This document shows positions 1 through 6,356 of a stretch of 16,430 bases of DNA, in pieces (the stretch's first letter is position 1; every line of letters begins with the position of its first letter). The stretch is taken from contig CAYVMN010000102.1 of the NCBI GenBank assembly GCA_964452575.1, forward strand, positions 1 through 16,430, written 5' to 3'. The position numbers and the translations under genes are program-made. Origin of the DNA: CAYVMN01 sp964452575 (lineage in GTDB: Bacteria > Desulfobacterota > DSM-4660 > Desulfatiglandales > Desulfatiglandaceae). Below the pieces are notes generated by a model. It searched no databases. It was not told the DNA's origin and saw nothing but the letters and a program-made list of their open reading frames with translations.

Positions 1-147
1 CTCCGTTACTTCCTCGTCATCATCCGGGACATCTTTCTCAAGGGCTCCGGTCTGGGAGTGCTGTGGCCTCAGATGGCGGCCCTGCTTGCCATCGGCCTTG
101 CTGTCATGGTCCTTGCGATCCGTCGGGTTGGCAAGACCCTCGATTAA
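1..147 (+). CDS. ABC-2 type transporter permease, C-terminal end (partial)
   Basis: The frame is open from base 1 and ends with TAA at 145-147, giving the last 48 residues of a protein that starts outside the window. It begins LRYFLVIIRDIFLKGSG and continues through LWPQMAALLAIG and a hydrophobic stretch to IRRVGKTLD. This is the usual end of ABC-2 type permeases of the YbhS/YbhR/YhhJ drug-export group: a short amphipathic R-x-I-F-L-K-G loop, one final transmembrane helix, then a short basic cytoplasmic tail. Such permeases work in the inner membrane with an ATPase subunit, which should be encoded upstream. The gene converges with the hydrolase at 208-1278. Only the tail is visible, so substrate and subfamily cannot be judged. 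Confidence 0.8.
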   Translation, partial: LRYFLVIIRDIFLKGSGLGVLWPQMAALLAIGLAVMVLAIRRVGKTLD

Positions 148-161
148 CTCTTTAGGTAAGC

Positions 162-178
162 CACTGGTTTGACCAGTG
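162..178. terminator. Palindrome between convergent genes, possible bidirectional terminator
   Basis: CACTGGT and ACCAGTG form a perfect 7-bp stem with a 3-nt loop (TTG). It lies 14 nt after the permease stop and 29 nt before the end of the convergent hydrolase gene. No T-run follows on either side, so it is not a canonical intrinsic terminator. Stems of this length also arise by chance in a window this long. Its position is the main argument. Confidence 0.35.
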
Positions 179-207
179 TGACTATAGGGTAGTAGGGACG
201 TCTGTGC

Positions 208-1278
208 CTAACCGGATACGCTTTGAACAAACTCGCCCACCCGGGCTACGGCCTCTCTTGCTTCTGATAGACGGTGTAGTCCAAATAGATGAAATACATG
301 AAGCATCTCATCCCAAGTCTCCAGGGTGACGTCTAGGCCTGCTGCCTTTGCTTTTTCAACGAAGCGCGTGGAATCACAGTAGAGCATTTCGCATGTGCTC
401 ACCTGGAAGAGCAATGGGGGTAATCCCCTCAGGTCTCCGAACAGGGGTGATACCAGGGGATCGGCCGAGCCTGTCCCTCCTAGGTATGCCTGGATCCACC
501 AAAAGAGGCCGATATCGGCCAGGATTGGATCGGTCTCGCCGTTTTCAAAATAGGAATCGTCAGTGAAGGAGATGTCTGTACTGGGTGATAGACAGACCGC
601 ACCGCCAGGCAGAGGTATTCCATCATCCCTCAGTCTTAATAGGGATGTGAGCGTCAGGCTCCCTCCGGCAGAGTCCCCAGCGATGATTATATTTTTGGGT
701 CTAAAGCCCTGTGAGAGTAACCACTTGTAGGCTGAAGTACAATCCTCCAATTGGGCAGGGTGGGGGTGCTCAGGCGCAAGTCGGTAATCCACGCTCAGCA
801 CCCGCATCCTGGCGGCTCTGCCTAACTCAATTGTGAGCAGGCGGTGGTCGCCGGGAGAACCCACTACCCAGCCCCCTCCGTGGAGGTATAATAAGACCCG
901 GTCTTCCCTAGCAACATCGACGGTTTGCCATTCGGCCGGGACGTCACCGGCATCCACTTGTTCCACCCTGACATCCTCTGCCAGCGGATACCTTTTCTGG
1001 TCAATACCCGCCACATAATCGGAGGTGAATCGGTGCATCCTCGCCAAAAAGAGCATCTCCTCACGGGACAAAAGGCCAGAAAGCTCTCCACACATGCCCT
1101 TTTCTTGAAAAAAGAGTCTATTTCGATACATCACCTTTTTCCAGAGGGCCTGGAAATCCATGCCCTGGTTTTCTCTTTGCTGAAGAAACCGGCTGATGCC
1201 CTCTATCTGCGCCCTTTGACGTTCTTCCACCAGTTTGAGTACATCTGCACGGATTCTCGATTTATTCAAGATCGCCAT
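208..1278 (-). CDS. Alpha/beta hydrolase, HSL/acetyl-esterase (Aes, LipN-like) type
   Basis: The product has 356 residues and probably hydrolyses carboxylic esters of small or medium acyl chains in the cytoplasm; no signal peptide is seen. Hormone-sensitive-lipase-family marks are present: the oxyanion-hole motif HGGG at 133-136, the nucleophile elbow GDSAGG with Ser203, Asp302 in the CDS segment, and a His at 327 (HVFHLFG). The DYRLAPEHPHPA segment (164-175) is also typical. The first ~100 residues are a helical cap region and the length fits the family. The ATG follows a GGGAG ribosome site that overlaps the stop codon region of the upstream FAH-family gene, 13 bases away, so the two are very likely one transcript. 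Together they could process an ester or lactone and a diketo/enol acid, but the substrate is not readable from sequence. Confidence 0.9.
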   Translation of the reverse strand: MAILNKSRIRADVLKLVEERQRAQIEGISRFLQQRENQGMDFQALWKKVMYRNRLFFQEKGMCGELSGLLSREEMLFLARMHRFTSDYVAGIDQKRYPLAEDVRVEQVDAGDVPAEWQTVDVAREDRVLLYLHGGGWVVGSPGDHRLLTIELGRAARMRVLSVDYRLAPEHPHPAQLEDCTSAYKWLLSQGFRPKNIIIAGDSAGGSLTLTSLLRLRDDGIPLPGGAVCLSPSTDISFTDDSYFENGETDPILADIGLFWWIQAYLGGTGSADPLVSPLFGDLRGLPPLLFQVSTCEMLYCDSTRFVEKAKAAGLDVTLETWDEMLHVFHLFGLHRLSEAREAVARVGEFVQSVSG

Positions 1279-1291
1279 TTTATCTGACTCC

Positions 1292-2074
1292 CTACTTCTC
1301 CATCACAACCGGATTCTCCAGGGCCCCGATGCCGGATATCTCCACCTCCACCACATCACCTGGCTTGAGTGGCCGCGTGGTGCCTGACGTTCCGGTGAAG
1401 ATGAGGTCACCCGGGAAAAGCGTGGCGTACTGGCTGATATAACTCACAATCGTGGCCACATCATGGATCATGCTTCGAGTGTTAAAGCGGTGCTCCACTC
1501 GACCGTTTAATCTGACCGTCACATCCAGATTGTGTGGGTCTACGTCGGTGGCTATCCATGGGCCAACCGGACCCCAACTGGGTAGACTCTTGCACCGCCA
1601 AAAGGAGAAGTCCTTTTCCCACCCCCCCTTCTCGCTGACGTCGTTGCCACAGGTATAACCCAGGACATGGTCCAGGGCGTTCTCTTGGCTTACATGTCGC
1701 GCCTTGCGGCCCATCACAATGACCAGTTCACCTTCGTAGTGCACCTCTGCGGCCTCCGGCGTCAAGATGATAGGCCACCCGCAGCCTGCGAGACTTGCAT
1801 TGCTCTTATGAAAGGGCTGGATCCCCAACTCTCCTATTCTGCTGGCGGTAGTCTCCTCCGCCTGGACCGCATGGTCACGGTAGTTGACTCCCACGCCGCC
1901 AAAGATTTGTACTGGCGCAGTGACCGGGAGGAGTCTTACGTCACACAATCGATGGATCGGGCCGGTCATCCGCAGCTCTCCTCTGAAAGGGCTTCCCCTT
2001 GTCTCGGTGATCTCGTCACCCTTCGCGATGCCATATCGCGTCCGACCTCCAGTCCTGAACCTGGCGATTTTCAT
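1292..2074 (-). CDS. Fumarylacetoacetate hydrolase (FAH) family protein
   Basis: The product has 260 residues from the chosen ATG. That start is preceded by AAGGAGGTG at good spacing; an in-frame ATG 14 codons upstream (2116) lacks such a site. FAH-family enzymes cleave or hydrate 2-oxo/enol acids with Mg or Mn, mostly in catabolism of aromatic compounds. Visible marks are GVNYRDHA near residue 61, the metal ligands Glu114 and Glu116 in YEGEL, Asp145 in GNDVSE, the GPVGPW segment near 168, and the C-terminal block PGDLIFTGTSGTT followed by LKPGDVVEVEI. The usual substrate-loop W-Q/R-x-K region is altered (GGWEKDFSFW RCKS), which may reflect another substrate. It is the first gene of a two-gene operon with the downstream alpha/beta hydrolase. 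The specific reaction (acylpyruvase, hydratase or isomerase) cannot be assigned. Confidence 0.9.
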   Translation of the reverse strand: MKIARFRTGGRTRYGIAKGDEITETRGSPFRGELRMTGPIHRLCDVRLLPVTAPVQIFGGVGVNYRDHAVQAEETTASRIGELGIQPFHKSNASLAGCGWPIILTPEAAEVHYEGELVIVMGRKARHVSQENALDHVLGYTCGNDVSEKGGWEKDFSFWRCKSLPSWGPVGPWIATDVDPHNLDVTVRLNGRVEHRFNTRSMIHDVATIVSYISQYATLFPGDLIFTGTSGTTRPLKPGDVVEVEISGIGALENPVVMEK

Positions 2075-2169
2075 TGTCGCACCTCCTTCTCTTCGATCCA
2101 ATATGGATAACGACATGGGGACATAGACGAACGTGTATAAATGCTTATCAATTATGTGAGTAAAGTAGA

Positions 2170-2198
2170 CGAATAGATCGCTTCAAGGCTGAAGTCAA
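2170..2198 (-). promoter_or_regulatory. Weak candidate promoter for the FAH-family/hydrolase operon
   Basis: On the minus strand a TTGACT -35 (2198-2193) is followed, after exactly 17 bases, by TATTCG (2175-2170), which matches only the first three -10 positions. It lies about 95 bases before the ATG at 2074. Confidence 0.22.
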
Positions 2199-2281
2199 GG
2201 GCGAATCTGACGACATCCCACATTGAGACAATAATCACATCTCCCAACGTAATTTGATTCAGGATATCACAAGGTCCTGAA

Positions 2282-2310
2282 TTGACACCCAATCACCTCT
2301 CGCCTATACT
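2282..2310 (+). promoter_or_regulatory. Sigma-70-type promoter for the aldo/keto reductase gene
   Basis: A perfect TTGACA -35 (2282-2287), a 17-base spacer and TATACT as -10 (2305-2310, five of six consensus bases) point at the ATG at 2438. This predicts an untranslated leader of about 120 nt ending in AGGAGGA, a strong ribosome site. Confidence 0.65.
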
Positions 2311-2437
2311 CTCCCCTATCACAAAAACAAGAGACCCATCCTTTCATCTCACTTATCGAAGGTTCTTTTGATCTTGGAAACACAAGTATGAGATGATGGT
2401 GCTTGAGTTGTGGTAATTACATGAGGAGGAAGATCGA

Positions 2438-3583
2438 ATGAAGTATCGGCCGTTCGGGAACTTGAATTGGGAGGTATCTGTTCTGGGGTTTGGAGCCATG
2501 CGACTGCCTATAATTGGCAGGGACCAGACAAAGATCGATGAGCCAGAGGCCATAAGGATGATCCGGCACGCCATCGATCGAGGTGTCAATTATGTGGATA
2601 CAGCCTATCCCTATCATGGGGGAAAAAGCGAAGTAGTGGTTGGTAAGGCACTGCAGGGTGGTTACCGCGACAGAACCAAACTGGCGACGAAACTACCTTC
2701 CTGGTTCATTCAGAGCCAAGCGGATTTTGACCGCTACCTAAATGAGCAGCTTGAACGCCTGGAAACGGATCACATCGATTTCTATTTGCTCCATGGGCTA
2801 ACAAAGATCTTATGGTCTAAGTTGTGCGACTTGGAGGTATTGAGATGGGCTGAAAGGGCACAGGGGGATGGACGGATTCAACACTTGGGATTTTCTTTCC
2901 ACGATGGTTTTGACATCTTCAAAGAGATCGTAGATGCCTATGAAAAATGGACCTTCTGCCAAATTCAATATAATTATATGGACGTTGAATATCAGGCAGG
3001 CATCAAAGGGCTCAAGTACGCTGCTGAAAAGGGCCTGGCTGTGGTGATCATGGAGCCGATTCGCGGAGGACAACTTGCTAAGGAACCCCCGGAATCGGTC
3101 GCGAGACTCTTTGCGAGGGCCTCAAAGAAGCGATCTCCTGCCGATTGGGCGCTTCAATGGGTCTGGAACCACTCTGAGGTATCGGTTGTACTGAGTGGCA
3201 TGACGGCGATGCAACACGTTGAAGAAAACCTTGTGAGTGCTGATAAGTCCGCTTCCGGCTCCCTCACAGACACTGAATTGTCGCTGATTGATCAAGTACG
3301 TGAGGCCTATCGGGAACTGAGCCCGATACCCTGTACCATGTGCAAGTACTGTATGCCCTGTCCCAGCGGCGTGAATATCCCTCGTATTCTTGAACTCTAT
3401 AATGATTCCTTCATTTACGGTGAGCCTCGAAAAGAACGGTTCCTCTATCGCCAATTACCAGCAGACCAACAGGCCATGAACTGCGAGGAGTGTCGCGATT
3501 GTGAAGAGGCCTGCCCCCAGGATATCCCTATTGCGGAGTGGCTGAAGAAGGCTCACGGGTGGCTCGGTCCAAAGAAAAGCTGA
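2438..3583 (+). CDS. Aldo/keto reductase with C-terminal 4Fe-4S ferredoxin-like domain
   Basis: The product has 381 residues. Residues 1-280 form an aldo/keto reductase barrel with the catalytic set Asp54, Tyr57 or Tyr59, Lys85 (LATK) and His119 (FYLLHG). Residues 295-365 carry two cysteine clusters: C299-x2-C302-x2-C305-x2-C308-P and C349-x2-C352-x2-C355-x3-C359-P, which should bind two 4Fe-4S clusters. This is the architecture of the COG1453 predicted oxidoreductases, common in anaerobes. The clusters probably pass electrons to or from the NAD(P)H/aldehyde site, but the physiological substrate is unknown for most members. It is cytoplasmic, with no signal peptide. The ATG has AGGAGGA just upstream and a strong promoter further up. 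The nitroreductase gene follows after 277 bases, so both may serve a redox role, although the latter seems to have its own promoter. Confidence 0.92.
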   Translation: MKYRPFGNLNWEVSVLGFGAMRLPIIGRDQTKIDEPEAIRMIRHAIDRGVNYVDTAYPYHGGKSEVVVGKALQGGYRDRTKLATKLPSWFIQSQADFDRYLNEQLERLETDHIDFYLLHGLTKILWSKLCDLEVLRWAERAQGDGRIQHLGFSFHDGFDIFKEIVDAYEKWTFCQIQYNYMDVEYQAGIKGLKYAAEKGLAVVIMEPIRGGQLAKEPPESVARLFARASKKRSPADWALQWVWNHSEVSVVLSGMTAMQHVEENLVSADKSASGSLTDTELSLIDQVREAYRELSPIPCTMCKYCMPCPSGVNIPRILELYNDSFIYGEPRKERFLYRQLPADQQAMNCEECRDCEEACPQDIPIAEWLKKAHGWLGPKKS

Positions 3584-3634
3584 TCGACTTTTTTACGTCC
3601 ATCTGTTTCATTAATGCCTTTTCGGTTTATTCTC

Positions 3635-3647
3635 ACGTTCTGAACGT
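3635..3647. promoter_or_regulatory. 13-bp palindrome ACGTTC-T-GAACGT, possible operator
   Basis: A perfect inverted repeat of ACGTTC/GAACGT around one central base sits in the spacer before the nitroreductase gene. The same half-sites recur as an inverted pair over that gene's start codon (3850-3868). Short palindromes are expected by chance; the repetition of the same hexamer is what makes it notable. Confidence 0.3.
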
Positions 3648-3790
3648 CACAGACGAACAGATTGATAGGGTACACAGGCCTGGTAAAGACCATGTCCAAG
3701 TATCCTTTCATGCGAGCCGACTCGACCATAAGGACCGATCTCGTCTATTCGGAGCGATCTTAACCAGAGCTCTGTGGTACCTCATAACTG

Positions 3791-3819
3791 TTGACCCATG
3801 GTCTCATAACCGGTACATT
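3791..3819 (+). promoter_or_regulatory. Candidate sigma-70 promoter for the nitroreductase gene
   Basis: TTGACC (3791-3796, five of six) and TACATT (3814-3819, four of six) are separated by exactly 17 bases. Transcription would start near 3826, about 35 nt before the ATG. The rest of the 277-base spacer contains an open frame (from 3538) that looks like chance. Confidence 0.45.
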
Positions 3820-3849
3820 CGATCCACAATGATCTTTTCAGAGAAGGAG

Positions 3850-3868
3850 ACGTTCGATCAATGAACGT
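3850..3868. promoter_or_regulatory. Inverted ACGTTC/GAACGT pair over the nitroreductase start codon
   Basis: ACGTTC (3850-3855) and GAACGT (3863-3868) face each other across 7 bases that include the first bases of the ATG. Together with the palindrome at 3635-3647, the half-site pairs bracket the predicted promoter, as repressor sites often do. No regulator is encoded nearby, so this remains speculative. Confidence 0.3.
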
Positions 3869-4406
3869 TCAGGAAGCCATCGAGAAACGGTACAGTGTCC
3901 GTCAATATTCTGAAGTATCAATCCCTCAGGAGCACATGCGAATGCTACTAAAAGCCCTCCAGCTAGCTCCCTCTGCGAACAATAGCCAGAACTGGGAATT
4001 TGTATTTGTCGGCGACACTGATCTGAAGAAGCGCCTGGTAGCCGGGTGCTTCAACCAGCGCTTTGTTGCTGAATGTGCCTATTTCATTGCCGGTGTGGCT
4101 GATCCGAGCCTGAAATGGCATATGGTAGACATCGCGATAGCAATGACCAACTTTACACTGCAGGCTACTGAATTGGGCTACGGGACTTGCTGGATAGGGG
4201 CCTTTGACGAGGATATGGTCAAGCGGGTTATAGGTGTGCCCGTGCACATGAAGGTTGTGATTTGCATGACTTTCGGGAAGCCAAAAGGGCGATCTTTTTT
4301 TAAGAGCCGGAAAGCTATTGAGGAATTTGTTTACCTGAATCGGTATGGTAAGGTGTGGAAGACTCCTCAGGGGTCGCCCTTGGAGTTCGGCAAACAATGC
4401 AATTGA
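3861..4406 (+). CDS. Nitroreductase-family flavoprotein
   Basis: The product has 181 residues, normal for short FMN-dependent nitroreductases. FMN-contact residues are visible: Arg10, Ser12 and Arg14 in the RYSVRQY start, APSANNSQNW at 36-45, GYGTCWIGAF at 106-115, and a short MTFGKP near 136. The family reduces nitro groups, quinones, flavins or enones with NAD(P)H, usually as a dimer in the cytoplasm. There is no fused ferredoxin domain here, but the gene follows an aldo/keto reductase that has one, so the two may share electron transfer. The ATG has GAAGGAGA upstream at about 11 bases. The substrate cannot be read from sequence. Confidence 0.9.
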   Translation: MNVQEAIEKRYSVRQYSEVSIPQEHMRMLLKALQLAPSANNSQNWEFVFVGDTDLKKRLVAGCFNQRFVAECAYFIAGVADPSLKWHMVDIAIAMTNFTLQATELGYGTCWIGAFDEDMVKRVIGVPVHMKVVICMTFGKPKGRSFFKSRKAIEEFVYLNRYGKVWKTPQGSPLEFGKQCN

Positions 4407-4443
4407 CTAAGTCACGAAAAGACTGAGTTAGGGGCCCATCAAA

Positions 4444-4986
4444 TTGCGACGTTTTCGGAGAGCATTGTCTGTCGGCTTCCTTGGCGTCTATTTAATCCTG
4501 AGTGCTCCGGCATCAGGAGCAGGGCCGCTTACTGAAGGCCGTATTGACGAGGAAAATAAATGGGTAGTAGAGAGTTTGATTCTTTCGAAGGCACTGTCAC
4601 AAAGCGGATTAAAGAAAAGTGATCCGGGGGTAAAATCGACTACTGAAATGAACGCTGTAGAGGGCGTAGGCCAAAAAGATCCAATCAAAATTTTCTTGTG
4701 CGGGGACGTTATGACAGGGAGGGGGATTGACCAAATCTTGCCTCACCCGAGCAATCCGGTGATCTATGAGCCATATGTGAGAGATGCCAGAAGATATGTC
4801 GAGCTTGCGGAGATGGCAAATGGGGAAATTTCCAGGCCCGTCAGCTTCTCCCACATATGGGGAGCCGCTCTTCATGAATTGAAACGTGTATCCCCGGACC
4901 TGCGGATAATCAATCTGGAGACAAGCATTACCGCGAGTCTCCTCCTTCCCTATCTTGGGAAATTTGCCCAAAAAAGGACGCAATAA
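4444..4986 (+). CDS. CapA-family protein, 3'-truncated (likely broken gene)
   Basis: The frame has 180 residues and starts at TTG with a weak ribosome site. It has a basic, hydrophobic N-terminus ending near AxASGAG (residues 21-26), consistent with a signal peptide or lipoprotein-like export. From residue 82 it matches CapA/PGA-cap phosphoesterase-fold proteins: FLCGDVMTGRGIDQILP (84-100), the YEPYVRDAR block, and RIINLETS (154-161). The similarity stops abruptly after about residue 165 (near base 4939), and the last ~15 residues are unrelated. Intact family members run to roughly 350-450 residues, so more than half of the metal-binding domain is missing. The remainder is not found in the 72 bases before the convergent hydrolase gene, so a deletion is the simplest explanation. 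It is probably non-functional. Confidence 0.72.
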   Translation: MRRFRRALSVGFLGVYLILSAPASGAGPLTEGRIDEENKWVVESLILSKALSQSGLKKSDPGVKSTTEMNAVEGVGQKDPIKIFLCGDVMTGRGIDQILPHPSNPVIYEPYVRDARRYVELAEMANGEISRPVSFSHIWGAALHELKRVSPDLRIINLETSITASLLLPYLGKFAQKRTQ

Positions 4987-5058
4987 ATTAGAGTCCTTCT
5001 TCTGATTTGGATTTGATTTGGGTTCAAAAATTTGGCCCCGAAGGCAGGCCAGGATTCT

Positions 5059-5982
5059 TTACGGTCTAACAGTTGTGGAAAACTTCCCATTTGTCTCTAC
5101 TATCAGGCCCCGGTTTATGAAATCGCCGATTATTTCATGATATTTCCCTTCGCAATTACCGTCAAAATAGAGGTCAACGGTCTCCCTGAACCAGTTTGCA
5201 CCCATGAGCATTTGAAAGAAGGACTCTTCAGGCACCGATCCTTTGGTCAGCAAGGTGTAGATGGTAATCTTTTTTAGGAGGTCATTTCCTACACTCTTCC
5301 GGTTGGATAGGTAGTCTTTGATCTTTTCCTGGCCTCTCTTGAGCGCGTCGTTGAAATCATTAAAAGGCCTGCCGTGACCCGGATAGACCATATCTACATG
5401 GAGAGGGGCCAGTCCTTCCAAGGATTTTTCGAGAGCATGGACCGCTGTTGTGCCTTCCACTCGAACGGTGATAGTGGCCACATCTTGTTCCCAGAGGGTG
5501 TCAGAAGAGAAAAGTAATTTTTGGTCTCTGTTGTAAAGGACAATCCCGTCCCATGAATGCCCCGGGGTGTGGATGATATCAAATTGATGGGGGCCAATAG
5601 AGATGATATCCCCATCTTCCAGGGCCTTTGTGCAGCGAAAAAAGGAGGCGTCCTGGCCAAAATATCGCCACCAAGTGGCCCAGTCGTCTTTGGTGTCGAT
5701 GAAGTATTTCCCAAACTTGTGAAGGGCAATGTCACAACCCGATTGATCCTGGATGATCTTGTTTCCACCTATATGGTCGGAATGACAGTGTGTGCTGATA
5801 ATCAACCGGACATCCGAAATAGATACCCCTAAGCCAGTTATCAGTCCGGCAGTCTCCTCAAAGCTGGTAAGATACCCCGTGTCTATGAGTACGGGGTTTT
5901 CAGAGCAATAGACAAAATGGTTTGCGTTGAGGTATCCTCGCTCTATGAAGAAAAGGTCTTCCATTATTTCAACAGGGTCCAT
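5059..5982 (-). CDS. Metallo-beta-lactamase-fold hydrolase
   Basis: The product has 307 residues. It carries the binuclear-metal signature H65-x-H67-x-D69-H70 in THCHSDHIGG, then His142 in TPGHSWDG, Asp161 in SSDT and His203 in YPGHGRP, so both metal sites look complete. Residues 1-210 are the alpha-beta/beta-alpha core; 215-307 is a helical C-terminal extension seen in many glyoxalase-II-like and thioesterase-like members. There is no signal peptide, so it is probably cytoplasmic. The ATG at 5982 is supported by GGGGAGGA 7 bases upstream; a second in-frame Met at residue 7 has no such support. The gene is divergent from the penicillin/AHL-acylase homologue and convergent with the truncated CapA gene. 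The family includes lactonases, thioesterases and ester hydrolases; sequence alone does not choose among them. Confidence 0.9.
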   Translation of the reverse strand: MDPVEIMEDLFFIERGYLNANHFVYCSENPVLIDTGYLTSFEETAGLITGLGVSISDVRLIISTHCHSDHIGGNKIIQDQSGCDIALHKFGKYFIDTKDDWATWWRYFGQDASFFRCTKALEDGDIISIGPHQFDIIHTPGHSWDGIVLYNRDQKLLFSSDTLWEQDVATITVRVEGTTAVHALEKSLEGLAPLHVDMVYPGHGRPFNDFNDALKRGQEKIKDYLSNRKSVGNDLLKKITIYTLLTKGSVPEESFFQMLMGANWFRETVDLYFDGNCEGKYHEIIGDFINRGLIVETNGKFSTTVRP

Positions 5983-6356
5983 TCGATCCTCCCCACGCTA
6001 TTTGAAGTCAACCAGATCCAACCACTGAGACAGGGTATTTGTCAATGGGCAGAAAAGATCTTTTGATGTGAGAGGGGACAATCCTATATTGTTTTCTGCA
6101 CCTACGCCCCCTTCACTAAGACAGCCGGATGTGATACTTTCAGCCATGTCCGAATTTGTGCGGCGCAACCAGGTTTATTTGATGGAGCGTTTTGCCCGTG
6201 AAGACATCGAATGGGCCAGGAGAGAGGCATTGGATTCCAAATGGGCGTCATTGTGTTCGATACCGGACGACTATTATCTCTACAAAGCCAGGCAGGCTCT
6301 TGATGATATTGTGCCAAGGATCAACAGGGAATTGAATTGGAAGAAGGAGGACACCA
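5983..6356. other. Divergent spacer with an open frame lacking its own stop
   Basis: Between the two divergent genes lie 374 bases. Plus-strand frame 2 is open from 6029 through the whole spacer and on into the acylase gene in a different frame. The stretch reads as plausible protein (SEFVRRNQVYLMERFARED, then SIPDDYYLYKARQALDDIV), with a possible GTG start at 6068, a TTG at 6089 behind GAGGGGA, or an ATG at 6146. Without a stop it would overlap the acylase by about 380 bases, so I do not call a gene. It may be the remnant of one cut off by the acylase locus. I do not recognise the family. A minus-strand TTGACA (6045-6040) lacks a convincing -10. Confidence 0.4.

Larger units (their letters stand above)
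2075..2437. other. Divergent intergenic region between FAH-family gene and aldo/keto reductase
   Basis: This 363-base stretch has no convincing reading frame and should hold the promoters of both flanking transcription units. A near-consensus plus-strand promoter (2282-2310) is listed separately. On the minus strand, TTGACT (2198-2193) and TATTCG (2175-2170) are 17 bases apart and could drive the FAH operon, but the -10 match is poor. The plus-strand leader from the predicted start near 2317 to the ATG is about 120 nt and shows no strong hairpin or recognisable riboswitch by eye. Confidence 0.5.

Noticed and set aside
1667..2110. Plus-strand open frame of 147 codons opposite the FAH-family gene
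   Set aside because: It is antisense to a well-supported gene with conserved metal ligands and a good ribosome site.
3538..3864. Plus-strand open frame of 108 codons between the aldo/keto reductase and nitroreductase genes
   Set aside because: It overlaps the reductase end and the nitroreductase promoter region, has no ribosome site and no recognisable motif.
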